From the NCBI GenBank assembly GCA_947372915.1, contig CANBVO010000006.1, positions 1 through 35,856 of the forward strand: 35,856 nt of DNA, given 5' to 3'. The notes below the pieces were generated by a model. The model did no database searches. It saw only the letters and a program-made list of their open reading frames with translations, and was not told where the DNA came from. The position numbers and the translations under genes are program-made. Positions 8,763-17,074 of the stretch are shown piece by piece (position 1 is the first letter of the stretch; every line of letters begins with the position of its first letter). This stretch comes from Actinomycetota bacterium (lineage in GTDB: Bacteria; Actinomycetota; Actinomycetes; Nanopelagicales; Nanopelagicaceae).

Positions 8763-9848
8763 TTATTTGTTGTCAAAGACCTTGATTGATCCATCGTAAC
8801 AAGCAACCCAGGTGCGAGTAGTTGGTGGATCGTAGGTTATTCCGATGGGTTCTTTACAGGTCTTAATGGTTTGAATAACTTTCATATCAGAAGCGCGCAC
8901 TTTAGAAATCGTGCTGCTAAAGAAATTAACGACAAAGAGCGCTGTGCCGTCCTCTGAGATAGTGAGAGATCGGGCTGCCTTTCCGGTCGTTACGCTCTTG
9001 ATAGCTTTCTTATTAATTAGATCCCAAGCGATAACTTTTCCCGCGGCATTCAACGTGACATAGAGCTTGCTCTCGTCCGGTGAGAGAACGAGGGCACGTG
9101 GATTGCTGCCGACTGGAATAAGGGTTTGCGAGAAATCTTTGAGATTAATGGCATGGATATTTCGGCCACCCATTTCGGCGACGTAAGCAATCGAACTATC
9201 TGCCTTAACGACAATTCCTCGTGGATATGCACCAATCTTTATAGTCTTCACGACTTTTTGACTCGAGACTGATATGACCGTCATGGTGTAACCACACCAA
9301 TTGGTCACCAAAATGTATTTGTTATCTGGCGTTACTTGAACCACCTTAGGAACGGCCCCTACTGGGTAGACGGCATCAATCGCATACGTAGATAGGTCTA
9401 TGCGTGAGAGAAAGCTAGTGTCGAACCCGGAGGCAGGTGAACAAGTGTCGTGCCCTTCCTTGGTAAATCCTTTGCCATACATGGCGTAATTGGTGAAGTA
9501 GAGATATTTACCATCTGGCGAAAATGCACCTTCGACGGGTGCGCCACGGTAATTACCTGAATATTGGGTATATCCGAATTCGCCGAGGCGTACCGTATCC
9601 GGAACCGTCTGCAGAAGTTCAAAGGTATTTGCATCATAAATAGTGACGGTGTGGTTGTACATCATGTTGTGGGCACTTACTAAACCATTGCGCGAAGAGA
9701 GAACTGACTTGGGGCTAATGGCGCCCGTAATGTTCTTTACTAAGACCATTCGAGTTTGATCAGAAGTGATTTCATCAGCGCTGTTAGCTGAGAATGAGAC
9801 GGCAGAAAGGGCAAGTACTGAGAGAAGTATTAGCGGTTTTCGCATCAT
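8763..9848 (-). CDS. secreted YVTN-type beta-propeller repeat protein
   Basis: Signal peptide MMRKPLILLSVLALSAVSFSANSA; repeated blade-like motifs (GAYPRGIVVKADSSIAYVAE, GSNPRALVLSPDESKLYVT, GKAARSLTISEDGTALFVVN). Confidence 0.75.
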   Translation of the reverse strand: MMRKPLILLSVLALSAVSFSANSADEITSDQTRMVLVKNITGAISPKSVLSSRNGLVSAHNMMYNHTVTIYDANTFELLQTVPDTVRLGEFGYTQYSGNYRGAPVEGAFSPDGKYLYFTNYAMYGKGFTKEGHDTCSPASGFDTSFLSRIDLSTYAIDAVYPVGAVPKVVQVTPDNKYILVTNWCGYTMTVISVSSQKVVKTIKIGAYPRGIVVKADSSIAYVAEMGGRNIHAINLKDFSQTLIPVGSNPRALVLSPDESKLYVTLNAAGKVIAWDLINKKAIKSVTTGKAARSLTISEDGTALFVVNFFSSTISKVRASDMKVIQTIKTCKEPIGITYDPPTTRTWVACYDGSIKVFDNK

Positions 9849-9850
9849 GG

Positions 9851-10384
9851 TTACTTCAGCAAGACTTGAATATCAATGGCAGAAAATTCCTTTGCAAAAT
9901 TTGCGCGGCCAGCTAAACCTGCAATCTCCATTAGTACGGCAACGGTGTCAACGATGCCTGAACAACGCTCGACCAACTTAGCTGCAGCACCTAATGTTCC
10001 ACCGGTGGCAAGCACATCATCAATGAGAAGCACTCGCTCCCCCGGCCGAATGGCATCTTCATGAATTTGAATGGTGTTCTCGCCGTATTCAAGAGCATAA
10101 CTTTCGGAGAACGCCTTGGCCGGCAATTTGCCGCTTTTGCGAATAGGTACAAATCCTTTACCTGTTAATTGAGCTACTGCCGCGGCAAAGATAAAACCGC
10201 GAGCTTCCACACCGGCAACTAAATCATACGAATCGCTGGAATCGGCAAAAGCTTTAACTGCTATCCCAAACGCTTCAGCATCTCGAAGCATGGGAGTTAT
10301 ATCTTTAAAGAGAATACCTGGGGATGGAAAATCTGGGACGTCGCGAATGAGCGAAGTAATTACTTGCGCATCAGCGGATTTCAT
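9851..10384 (-). CDS. apt: adenine phosphoribosyltransferase
   Basis: DVPDFPSPGILFKDITPML and PRPP motif VLLIDDVLATGGTLGAAAKLVE. Confidence 0.93.
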   Translation of the reverse strand: MKSADAQVITSLIRDVPDFPSPGILFKDITPMLRDAEAFGIAVKAFADSSDSYDLVAGVEARGFIFAAAVAQLTGKGFVPIRKSGKLPAKAFSESYALEYGENTIQIHEDAIRPGERVLLIDDVLATGGTLGAAAKLVERCSGIVDTVAVLMEIAGLAGRANFAKEFSAIDIQVLLK

Positions 10385-10399
10385 AGAGCTCCTTAAAAT

Positions 10400-10437
10400 G
10401 AATCAGGCTCCGAAGGATATCCCCCGGAGCCTGATTC
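10400..10437 (-). terminator. Rho-independent-like terminator between the NCS2 permease and apt
   Basis: Perfect 13-bp stem GAATCAGGCTCCG / CGGAGCCTGATTC with a 12-nt loop; on the minus strand it is followed by ATTTTAA. Confidence 0.8.
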
Positions 10438-10450
10438 GACTATTTATCTA

Positions 10451-11899
10451 TTACTTAGCAACCCAGATGCTGATGGGTGATTGCAAGAAGTAGATGACGA
10501 ATAGACCAGAGACGAAGTAAAGAAGTCCGTGAACTTCCTTGCCGCGACCTTGCACTAGACGAATGATGACGTGGGAGATGAATCCTGCGCCGATACCTAC
10601 TGAGATGTTGTAGGTAAATGGCATCAGAATCATGGTCAAGAATGCTGGAATACCAATTCCATAATCAGACCATTCCACTTCTTTGATCTGCGACATCATC
10701 AAGAAGCCGACGATGACGAGAGCAGGAGTTGCAGCCTCGTAAGGAATAACTGCGACCAATGGTGCCAAGAATGTAGTGAGGAGGAACAAGATTCCTGTTA
10801 CTACAGAAGCAAGACCAGTACGTGCGCCTTCGCCGACACCAGAAGCAGATTCGATGTAGGAAGTGTTGGAAGAGATGCTTCCAGCGCCGCCAGCAAGTGC
10901 TGCAACTGAGTCAACCAAGAGGATGCGCTCGTTATTTGGAATATTGCCCTGACCATCGATTAATCCACCTTCAGTTGCAATTGCAGTAACTGTTCCGACA
11001 GTGTCGAAGAAGTCAGAGAGCAGGAGGGTGAAGACAAGCAGGATTGCCGCGATGATGGTGACGCCTTGGACATGGAAGCCACCGAAGAGGCTGAAGTGTC
11101 CGAAGAGGCTGAAATCAGGCTTTGCAACCACGTCGTGTGGAAGCGCTGGAACGTTAAGTCCCCAACCCTTTGGATTTACTTTTCCGGTTGCGCCATCAAA
11201 GTTAGGGCCGATCTTAAATGCCTTTTCGACGATGATTGCAAGGACGGTAGTAGCAATGATGCTGATAAGAATTGCGCCCTTAACCTTCTTGACCAAGAGA
11301 GCAATCATCAAGATGAGACCAAAGCCGAAGACCACGATTGGCCAGCCGACAAGATTTCCGTTATCGCCAAGTGTTACTGGGACTGGGCCCGCGCCGGTAC
11401 GACGAACGAAACCTGAATCAACGAGACCAATCAAGGTAATGAAAAGACCGATACCAACTGAGATTGCAATCTTGAGTTGCTGAGGAACTGCGCGGAAAAC
11501 TGCAGTACGGAATCCGGTGAGAACCAAGACAGTAATTATGATTCCCTCGAGAACAATGAGGCCCATTGCATCCGCCCATGTCATGTGCGATGCGATGCCA
11601 ACGGCAACAAAGGTGTTGAGTCCAAGACCAGTTGCGAGCGCCAATGGGAAGTTAGCAACGGCGCCCATGAGGATGGTCAAGAGACCAGCCATGAGTGCTG
11701 TCATTGCAGCAACCATTGCAAGGTTTGGATGTGAACCATCGCCACCGAGGTACTTACCGGTGCCGTCTTTTGCAAGACCGATGATGAGCGGATTGAGAGC
11801 AACGATGTATGCCATGGTGAAGAATGTGACGAAACCGCCACGGATTTCACGGCCTACTGTTGATCCGCGTTCTGTGATTTTGAAGAACGAATCGAGCAT
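10451..11899 (-). CDS. NCS2-family nucleobase permease (guanine/hypoxanthine/xanthine type, AzgA/PbuG-like)
   Basis: MLDSFFKITERGSTVGREIRGGFVTFFTMAYIVALNPLIIG; FFDTVGTVTAIATEGGLIDGQG; start set at the ATG at 11899 with a plausible SD (AGGAAGG); the longer listed ORF lacks support. Confidence 0.88.
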   Translation of the reverse strand: MLDSFFKITERGSTVGREIRGGFVTFFTMAYIVALNPLIIGLAKDGTGKYLGGDGSHPNLAMVAAMTALMAGLLTILMGAVANFPLALATGLGLNTFVAVGIASHMTWADAMGLIVLEGIIITVLVLTGFRTAVFRAVPQQLKIAISVGIGLFITLIGLVDSGFVRRTGAGPVPVTLGDNGNLVGWPIVVFGFGLILMIALLVKKVKGAILISIIATTVLAIIVEKAFKIGPNFDGATGKVNPKGWGLNVPALPHDVVAKPDFSLFGHFSLFGGFHVQGVTIIAAILLVFTLLLSDFFDTVGTVTAIATEGGLIDGQGNIPNNERILLVDSVAALAGGAGSISSNTSYIESASGVGEGARTGLASVVTGILFLLTTFLAPLVAVIPYEAATPALVIVGFLMMSQIKEVEWSDYGIGIPAFLTMILMPFTYNISVGIGAGFISHVIIRLVQGRGKEVHGLLYFVSGLFVIYFLQSPISIWVAK

Positions 11900-12053
11900 G
11901 GTGGACCTTCCTAATTTTGTTATCGGGGGTGTTTGCGACCCCGTGTGATTGATCGGCTCACAAGACCGTGGGAATACCGAGCAAAGTACCTTCCCCCAGT
12001 ACTTACTCGGGAGTTCGCCACGCGCGAGCGGGCTGCGCCATAGAATCACCCTC

Positions 12054-12959
12054 ATGGATGAGCTCACGCAGGCGGAAATTCTCGACCCAGAGCTGCGGGC
12101 TTCCTATGCTGAGTGCAAACGCCTCAACTCCCTCCACGGCAAGACCTACTACCTCGCCACCCTCCTTCTGCCACCTGCTAAGCGCCCGCACGTCCACGCG
12201 CTCTACGGTTTTGCCCGCTATGCCGACGAAATTGTCGATGACCTCGCCTCTGAATTGAGCGATGCGCAAAAGGCTGAGCACTTACGCACCTGGGGACAAG
12301 GCGTTCTGGCCGATATTCGCGCCGGCCGCAGTCATGATCACATTGGTCGCGCGCTCGTCGATACCGTTCAACGCTTTTCCATTCCGATTGAATATTTTGA
12401 AGCCTTTCTCCATTCGATGGAGATGGATTTAACAGTCACTGAATATCAGACCTTTGATGACCTGATGGAATATGTCTACGGTTCAGCTTCAGTCATCGGG
12501 TTAGAGATGCTGCCGATTTTGGGTTCGCTCTCCCCCGAGAGCGCGATTGCTGCTGAAAAATTAGGCACAGCTTTTCAATTGGCAAATTTCATTCGCGATG
12601 TCGGTGAAGATTTAGAACGAGGTCGGATCTACCTGCCCATCACAGAATTGCAAGCTCACGGCGTTACTTCCGAGATGCTGGAAGAACGAATTCTCACTCC
12701 GCAGATTCGAGTAGCTTTGCAGGAACAAATTGCACGTGTGCGCAGGCTTCAAGCTGAGGCAGAGCCCGGCATCGCACTTCTCGCGCCAGAAAGTCGCGCC
12801 TGTATCGAAGCAGCTTCTGAGTTGTACTGCGGCATTGTCGATGAAGTAGAAAAAATTGATTATCAAATCTTTACTCGTCGGGCAAAGACATCTACCTGGC
12901 GAAGAATTACGGTAGCTCTGCCTGCATTTCTTCGCGCCTTAGCCGCACGTCGCAAGTAA
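12054..12959 (+). CDS. crtB: phytoene synthase
   Basis: LHGKTYYLATLLLPPAKRPHVHALYGFARYADEIVDD, QLANFIRDVGEDLERGRIYLP (squalene/phytoene synthase signature); TAGAAT 7 nt before the ATG. Confidence 0.93.
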   Translation: MDELTQAEILDPELRASYAECKRLNSLHGKTYYLATLLLPPAKRPHVHALYGFARYADEIVDDLASELSDAQKAEHLRTWGQGVLADIRAGRSHDHIGRALVDTVQRFSIPIEYFEAFLHSMEMDLTVTEYQTFDDLMEYVYGSASVIGLEMLPILGSLSPESAIAAEKLGTAFQLANFIRDVGEDLERGRIYLPITELQAHGVTSEMLEERILTPQIRVALQEQIARVRRLQAEAEPGIALLAPESRACIEAASELYCGIVDEVEKIDYQIFTRRAKTSTWRRITVALPAFLRALAARRK

Positions 12960-12965
12960 TAACGC

Positions 12966-12971
12966 TACAGT
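12966..12971 (+). promoter_or_regulatory. putative -10 element for the TPP riboswitch transcript
   Basis: TACAGT 7 nt after the crtB stop and just upstream of the riboswitch aptamer. Confidence 0.4.
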
Positions 12972-12972
12972 T

Positions 12973-13054
12973 CGCTTCAACGGGAGCCGATTCATTGGCT
13001 GAGAGGATCCGAAATTCGGATCGACCGTCGAACCAGTTCGGTAATGCGATCTGG
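12973..13054 (+). promoter_or_regulatory. TPP riboswitch (THI-box)
   Basis: ACGGGAGCC-gattcatt-GGCTGAGAGGATCCG-aaatt-CGGATCGACCGTCGAACCAGTTCGGTAATGCGATCTGG carries the diagnostic GCC...GGCTGAGA and GAACC..TTCGGTAATGC elements; it lies directly upstream of a strong SD (GGAAAGGGG) and pnuC-like ORF. Confidence 0.9.
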
Positions 13055-13067
13055 AAAGGGGTTACAT

Positions 13068-13658
13068 ATGCATATCAATCTCATGGCAGTCTTCTTTACC
13101 GCGTGGGGCTATACACTTACCTACCTGGAATTCGCAGGCTTTATCGCCTCAGTAATTGGTGTTGGTCTTGGTGTCTTTGGTCCTCGCTCCACTTGGCCGT
13201 GGTGGAACATCAGTTCACTTCTTTATTTTCTTCTCTTCTGGCAAGAGAAGTACTACGCAAGTGCCTGGTTGCAATTAATTTTTATCGCCGGTGGATTTTG
13301 GGGATGGTTCGGTTGGGGCAAGCAAGGCGCACAACCAGCTCGACTAACTCGCAAGGAGAAAACTCTCTGGGCTGTTGGTGGCGTTATCGCGTGGGGCGCG
13401 CTCTATCCCATCCTAAGAAAGATTGGCGCGGCTGCATCGCTGACGGATGCCTTTGGCTTTGTCGGGAGTTGTATTGCACAACTCTTGATGGTGGTCGAGA
13501 AGTACGAATCCTGGCCACTGTGGTTTGTTGTTGATGCTGTCTACACCTATCAGTTCTGGCATGGCGGTTCCTATCTCACTGCAATTCTCTACTTCATCTT
13601 CGTGCTGATTGCCGTTGCGGGTTGGAAACGTTGGTTGAAGGAGTCAAGTGCTCGTTGA
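13068..13658 (+). CDS. pnuT: PnuC-family transporter, predicted thiamine transporter PnuT
   Basis: Trp-rich membrane protein (WPWWNISSLLYFLLFWQEKYYASAWLQLIFIAGGFWGWFGWG) typical of PnuC; TPP riboswitch in the leader assigns the substrate class. Confidence 0.85.
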   Translation: MHINLMAVFFTAWGYTLTYLEFAGFIASVIGVGLGVFGPRSTWPWWNISSLLYFLLFWQEKYYASAWLQLIFIAGGFWGWFGWGKQGAQPARLTRKEKTLWAVGGVIAWGALYPILRKIGAAASLTDAFGFVGSCIAQLLMVVEKYESWPLWFVVDAVYTYQFWHGGSYLTAILYFIFVLIAVAGWKRWLKESSAR

Positions 13659-14211
13659 TATAACCCCGATTATCCAGAACCTTGAAAGCGCCACCCGAAA
13701 GTGTGGCGCTACCACTCTGATCACTATCGATGGTCCAGCAGGTTCTGGCAAGACCACACTTGCTGCTGATATTGCTAAAGCGCTCGCGACCACCGGAACT
13801 TTAAGTACAACCATTCATATGGATAGCTTGTATGAAGGTTGGGAGAAAGCGCTGACTGGTTCACTCACCACGATGTTGAGAAAGAAGGTAATTCCTGCAT
13901 TGCAGGAAGGTGGCGATTTCGTCTTGCCTTATTTTGATTGGCTGATAGATCAATTTGGTCCAGAAGAAAGTTATACCAGCGCTCCCATTACTATTTTGGA
14001 AGGCGTGGGTTCAGGTCAGAGAGCAACGCGCCCATTTACATCAGTGGCAGTATGGATCGAAGCGCCATTAGAGATTGCACTCGAGCGCGTCCTTGACCGC
14101 GATGGTTATGACATCGAGGGGCCACTCAAGGGATTCAAGAAGGCAGAACTAGTGCACTTTGCCGAAGAGGGAACGAAAGCCGCTGCACATCACACCTTTT
14201 ACAGCGCTTAG
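13648..14211 (+). CDS. P-loop small-molecule kinase (uridine-kinase-like), second gene of the TPP-riboswitch operon
   Basis: Walker A ITIDGPAGSGKTTLAADIAKAL; GTG start overlaps the pnuT stop by 11 nt, preceded by the SD GAAGGAG. Confidence 0.75.
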   Translation: MLVDITPIIQNLESATRKCGATTLITIDGPAGSGKTTLAADIAKALATTGTLSTTIHMDSLYEGWEKALTGSLTTMLRKKVIPALQEGGDFVLPYFDWLIDQFGPEESYTSAPITILEGVGSGQRATRPFTSVAVWIEAPLEIALERVLDRDGYDIEGPLKGFKKAELVHFAEEGTKAAAHHTFYSA

Positions 14212-14257
14212 GTCGGTTAATCGCGCGTCATAGCAGTCGTCCTTAAGCTTGGTTGCC

Positions 14258-14263
14258 TAAGAT
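14258..14263 (+). promoter_or_regulatory. -10 element, leaderless PASTA kinase
   Basis: TAAGAT-tttgcc-GTG. Confidence 0.55.
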
Positions 14264-14269
14264 TTTGCC

Positions 14270-16195
14270 GTGTCAGACCTCTCCGGCGAAATTATTGATG
14301 GGCGTTATCAGTTACAGAAACTGATCGCGGCCGGAGGCATGGCCAGCATTTACGAAGCGCTCGATATTCGCTTGGATCGCCAGGTTGCAGTCAAAATAAT
14401 GCACCCACATCTGGCTAACGATGAAGAATATGTCGCGCGTTTCATTCGTGAAGCAAAGGCAGCGGCATCTCTCTCACACCCTAATGTCGTCGCGATTCAA
14501 GACCAAGGCTGGAATGAAGGTGGAGTGCCCGCAGTTTTTTTGGTCATGGAGCTTATTGAAGGCTTCACGCTTCGCGAATTAATTCATGAACAAGGATCGT
14601 TATCGGTCAAAGATGCGCTTCGCTACATCACACCAGTCATTAGCGCACTTGTTGCCGCCCACAAACTCGGCATTGTTCACCGAGATATAAAACCCGAAAA
14701 TATTTTGATTGCAAAAGATGGCCGAATTAAAGTCGCGGATTTTGGACTCGCGCGAGCGACAACTTCTGGCGCAACCATGACTGTGGAATCCAGCATTATT
14801 TTAGGAAGCGTCTCCTACCTTTCGCCCGAGCAAGTATCCCGCGGTGTCAGTGATGCGCGGAGTGATGTCTACGCCCTCGGAATAGTCCTCTTTGAAATGC
14901 TGACAGGCGCCCGTCCCTTTGAAGGAGATTCGCCAATTCAGATTGCCTACAAGCATGTCAATGAACGCGTTCCTGCGCCTTCGACTATTAAGAAAGAGAT
15001 TCCCGAATCGCTCGATGCCATCGTTCTTAAAGCAACTGCACCAAATCCCGATCAGAGATTCCGAGATGCGGTGGAACTGGAACGAGAAATTCAAAAAATT
15101 CAGCGGCAATTAGAGCCAGCTAAACGCCAACTCAGCCTCGAACTTGATATCCCGCCAATTATGAATCTAGAGAAGAAGAAGCGCAGTCGCGGTGAAGTTC
15201 GCGTCGGCAGCAAGCTGATCACGCAGATGATCAAGACCACCCCCATCGAGAGCGAGAGCGCCATGAAAGAGAAGACAAGTAGCACGAAAGAGCTGAAGCG
15301 AAAGAAGAAGCTCTCACGTCGAGTAAAGCGAAATCGATTCATCGCACTTCTCATCGTTCTTGGTCTGATCTTTGGAGGATGGAAGACGTTGGGCGGCGGT
15401 GCGAAAATTGCAATTCCATCTCTCGTTGGAATGACCCAAAAGCAAGCAACTGCCGCAGTAGCGAAACTTGGACTCTCAGCAGATGTCACGAATCAAATAT
15501 TTAGTGAAGAGACTAAGCCTGGCTTGGTTCTTTCTACCGAGCCCGGTGGTGGTGGCAAGGTCTCTATACATGGAACCGTTCATCTCACTCTCTCTAAAGG
15601 TCCAGAGCGAATCACCGTTCCGGATGTCCAAGGAATGACGCTAGATCAGGCAACGAAGACCATTAAAGATGCTGGACTGACCATCGGAAGTACTTCCCTT
15701 GCTTACAGCGAAAGTATTGCCAAAGATTCAATCGTCAACACCTCCCCTGAAATTGGTTCGCCACTTCGCAGAAATACCTTGGTTAATCTCGTTGTCAGCA
15801 ATGGACAGGCTTTAGGTGGAAAGTCTTATGTAGGCCTTTTCTCCGACCAGGCTCTCAATGAAATTACAGATGCCGGATTTACGGTAAATACCGTCTACGC
15901 ATATAGCGACACCATCACCGTAGGCATGATTATTTCGCAGAGCTTGCCATCCACTATCAAGAATGGCAGCAAGCCGGTAGTCACGATTGTCGTCTCGCAA
16001 GGACCGTCCTCAGTCATTGTTCCTACACTGCGCGGTCGCACTCTTGCCGATGCCACGAAGGTTCTAGAATCATTGGGCTTAGTCATAAAGCAGAAATCAA
16101 TTGGAACTCGCAAGAATAAGGTCGTTATCAATGTCTCCCCTAAGGAGAAATCAAAGGTAAAGCCAAATTCCACTGTCACCGTAACACTCGGATAG
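14270..16195 (+). CDS. Ser/Thr protein kinase with extracellular PASTA domains
   Basis: Kinase motifs (VAVKIM, IVHRDIKPENILI, VADFGLA, SPEQ), a TM segment (FIALLIVLGLIFGGW), then about four PASTA repeats (IAIPSLVGMTQKQATAAVAKLGL, ITVPDVQGMTLDQATKTIKDAGL, ..., VIVPTLRGRTLADATKVLESLGL). Confidence 0.93.
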   Translation: MSDLSGEIIDGRYQLQKLIAAGGMASIYEALDIRLDRQVAVKIMHPHLANDEEYVARFIREAKAAASLSHPNVVAIQDQGWNEGGVPAVFLVMELIEGFTLRELIHEQGSLSVKDALRYITPVISALVAAHKLGIVHRDIKPENILIAKDGRIKVADFGLARATTSGATMTVESSIILGSVSYLSPEQVSRGVSDARSDVYALGIVLFEMLTGARPFEGDSPIQIAYKHVNERVPAPSTIKKEIPESLDAIVLKATAPNPDQRFRDAVELEREIQKIQRQLEPAKRQLSLELDIPPIMNLEKKKRSRGEVRVGSKLITQMIKTTPIESESAMKEKTSSTKELKRKKKLSRRVKRNRFIALLIVLGLIFGGWKTLGGGAKIAIPSLVGMTQKQATAAVAKLGLSADVTNQIFSEETKPGLVLSTEPGGGGKVSIHGTVHLTLSKGPERITVPDVQGMTLDQATKTIKDAGLTIGSTSLAYSESIAKDSIVNTSPEIGSPLRRNTLVNLVVSNGQALGGKSYVGLFSDQALNEITDAGFTVNTVYAYSDTITVGMIISQSLPSTIKNGSKPVVTIVVSQGPSSVIVPTLRGRTLADATKVLESLGLVIKQKSIGTRKNKVVINVSPKEKSKVKPNSTVTVTLG

Positions 16196-16198
16196 GCT
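16193..16198 (+). promoter_or_regulatory. -10 element, leaderless nfo
   Basis: TAGGCT-cgcaca-ATG. Confidence 0.55.
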
Positions 16199-16204
16199 CG
16201 CACA

Positions 16205-17074
16205 ATGACTCAGCGAACTCTTCCACGTCTCGGTGCACACACTCCGACATCCGGAGGAATGGCAAAGCGTTCCATTGGTTATGCACTAGAAATCGGCGCC
16301 GAAGCTATTCAAGTCTTTGCATCTAACCCTCGCGGTTGGGCAATGCCTGATGCGAATGTAGAAGCAGATACTGCCTTTCGCGATCGCGCACTCGAACTCG
16401 ATATTGAAACCTATGTTCACGCGCCATTTCTCATCAACTTGGGCTCCCCCACTGTTGCCACTTACGAAAATTCGGTTGCCTCCACCGCTTACTCGCTCAA
16501 GCGCGGGCGCGAGATTGGTTCCAAGGGCGTAGTTATCCATACTGGATCGGCCGTTGACGCAGATCATGTGCCCAATGCCTGGAAGCAGATTAAAAAAGGC
16601 ATGATGCCAGTTCTCAATAAACTTAAAGATGAAGATCCCTGGCTATTGCTTGAACCCACCGCTGGGCAAGGCCAATCATTAGTTAAGAAACTCGATGATC
16701 TACTCCATTATTTCGAAGCGATGGAATGGCATCCCAAGGTGGGCGTCTGCCTCGATACCTGTCACGTTTTTGCCGCAGGACATGACATCGCTAAAAAGGG
16801 TGGCATGACCGAAACGTTAGATCTCCTCGTTAGTCTGGTCGGAATCGAACGAATTCAACTTATTCACGCAAATGACTCTATGGATGTCTGCGGCGCATTG
16901 AAAGATCGCCACCAGAACTTGGGCGATGGCGAAATTGGCATCAAACCATTTCAAGAATTGCTTGAACATCCGGCGGTACAGAATGCACCACTCATTCTAG
17001 AAACCCCAGGCATGGAGCCGGAGCACGGCAAAGAAGTCGCCCTGCTCAAAAAGATGCGCGCCAAAATTAAATGA
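16205..17074 (+). CDS. nfo: deoxyribonuclease IV (endonuclease IV)
   Basis: LGAHTPTSGGMAKRSIGYALEIGAEAIQVFASNPRGW; VCLDTCHVFAAGHDI; IQLIHANDS; LGDGEIG. Confidence 0.9.
   Translation: MTQRTLPRLGAHTPTSGGMAKRSIGYALEIGAEAIQVFASNPRGWAMPDANVEADTAFRDRALELDIETYVHAPFLINLGSPTVATYENSVASTAYSLKRGREIGSKGVVIHTGSAVDADHVPNAWKQIKKGMMPVLNKLKDEDPWLLLEPTAGQGQSLVKKLDDLLHYFEAMEWHPKVGVCLDTCHVFAAGHDIAKKGGMTETLDLLVSLVGIERIQLIHANDSMDVCGALKDRHQNLGDGEIGIKPFQELLEHPAVQNAPLILETPGMEPEHGKEVALLKKMRAKIK

Noticed and set aside
11001-11948. Several plus-strand ORFs of 116-160 aa over the permease gene
   Set aside because: They lie antisense to a well-supported NCS2 permease; translations are low-complexity K/R/T/P-rich shadows with no family motif.
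11949-12053. 35-aa N-terminal extension of crtB
   Set aside because: No homology-like content; TAGAAT lies 7 nt before the ATG at 12054, indicating a leaderless start there.
11900-12053. Purine riboswitch upstream of the NCS2 permease
   Set aside because: Only a simple GC-rich hairpin is visible; the conserved purine-aptamer junction sequence was not recognised.
14212-14269. Possible tRNA in the 58-bp gap before the PASTA kinase
   Set aside because: Too short and no cloverleaf or TTCGA-loop motif seen.
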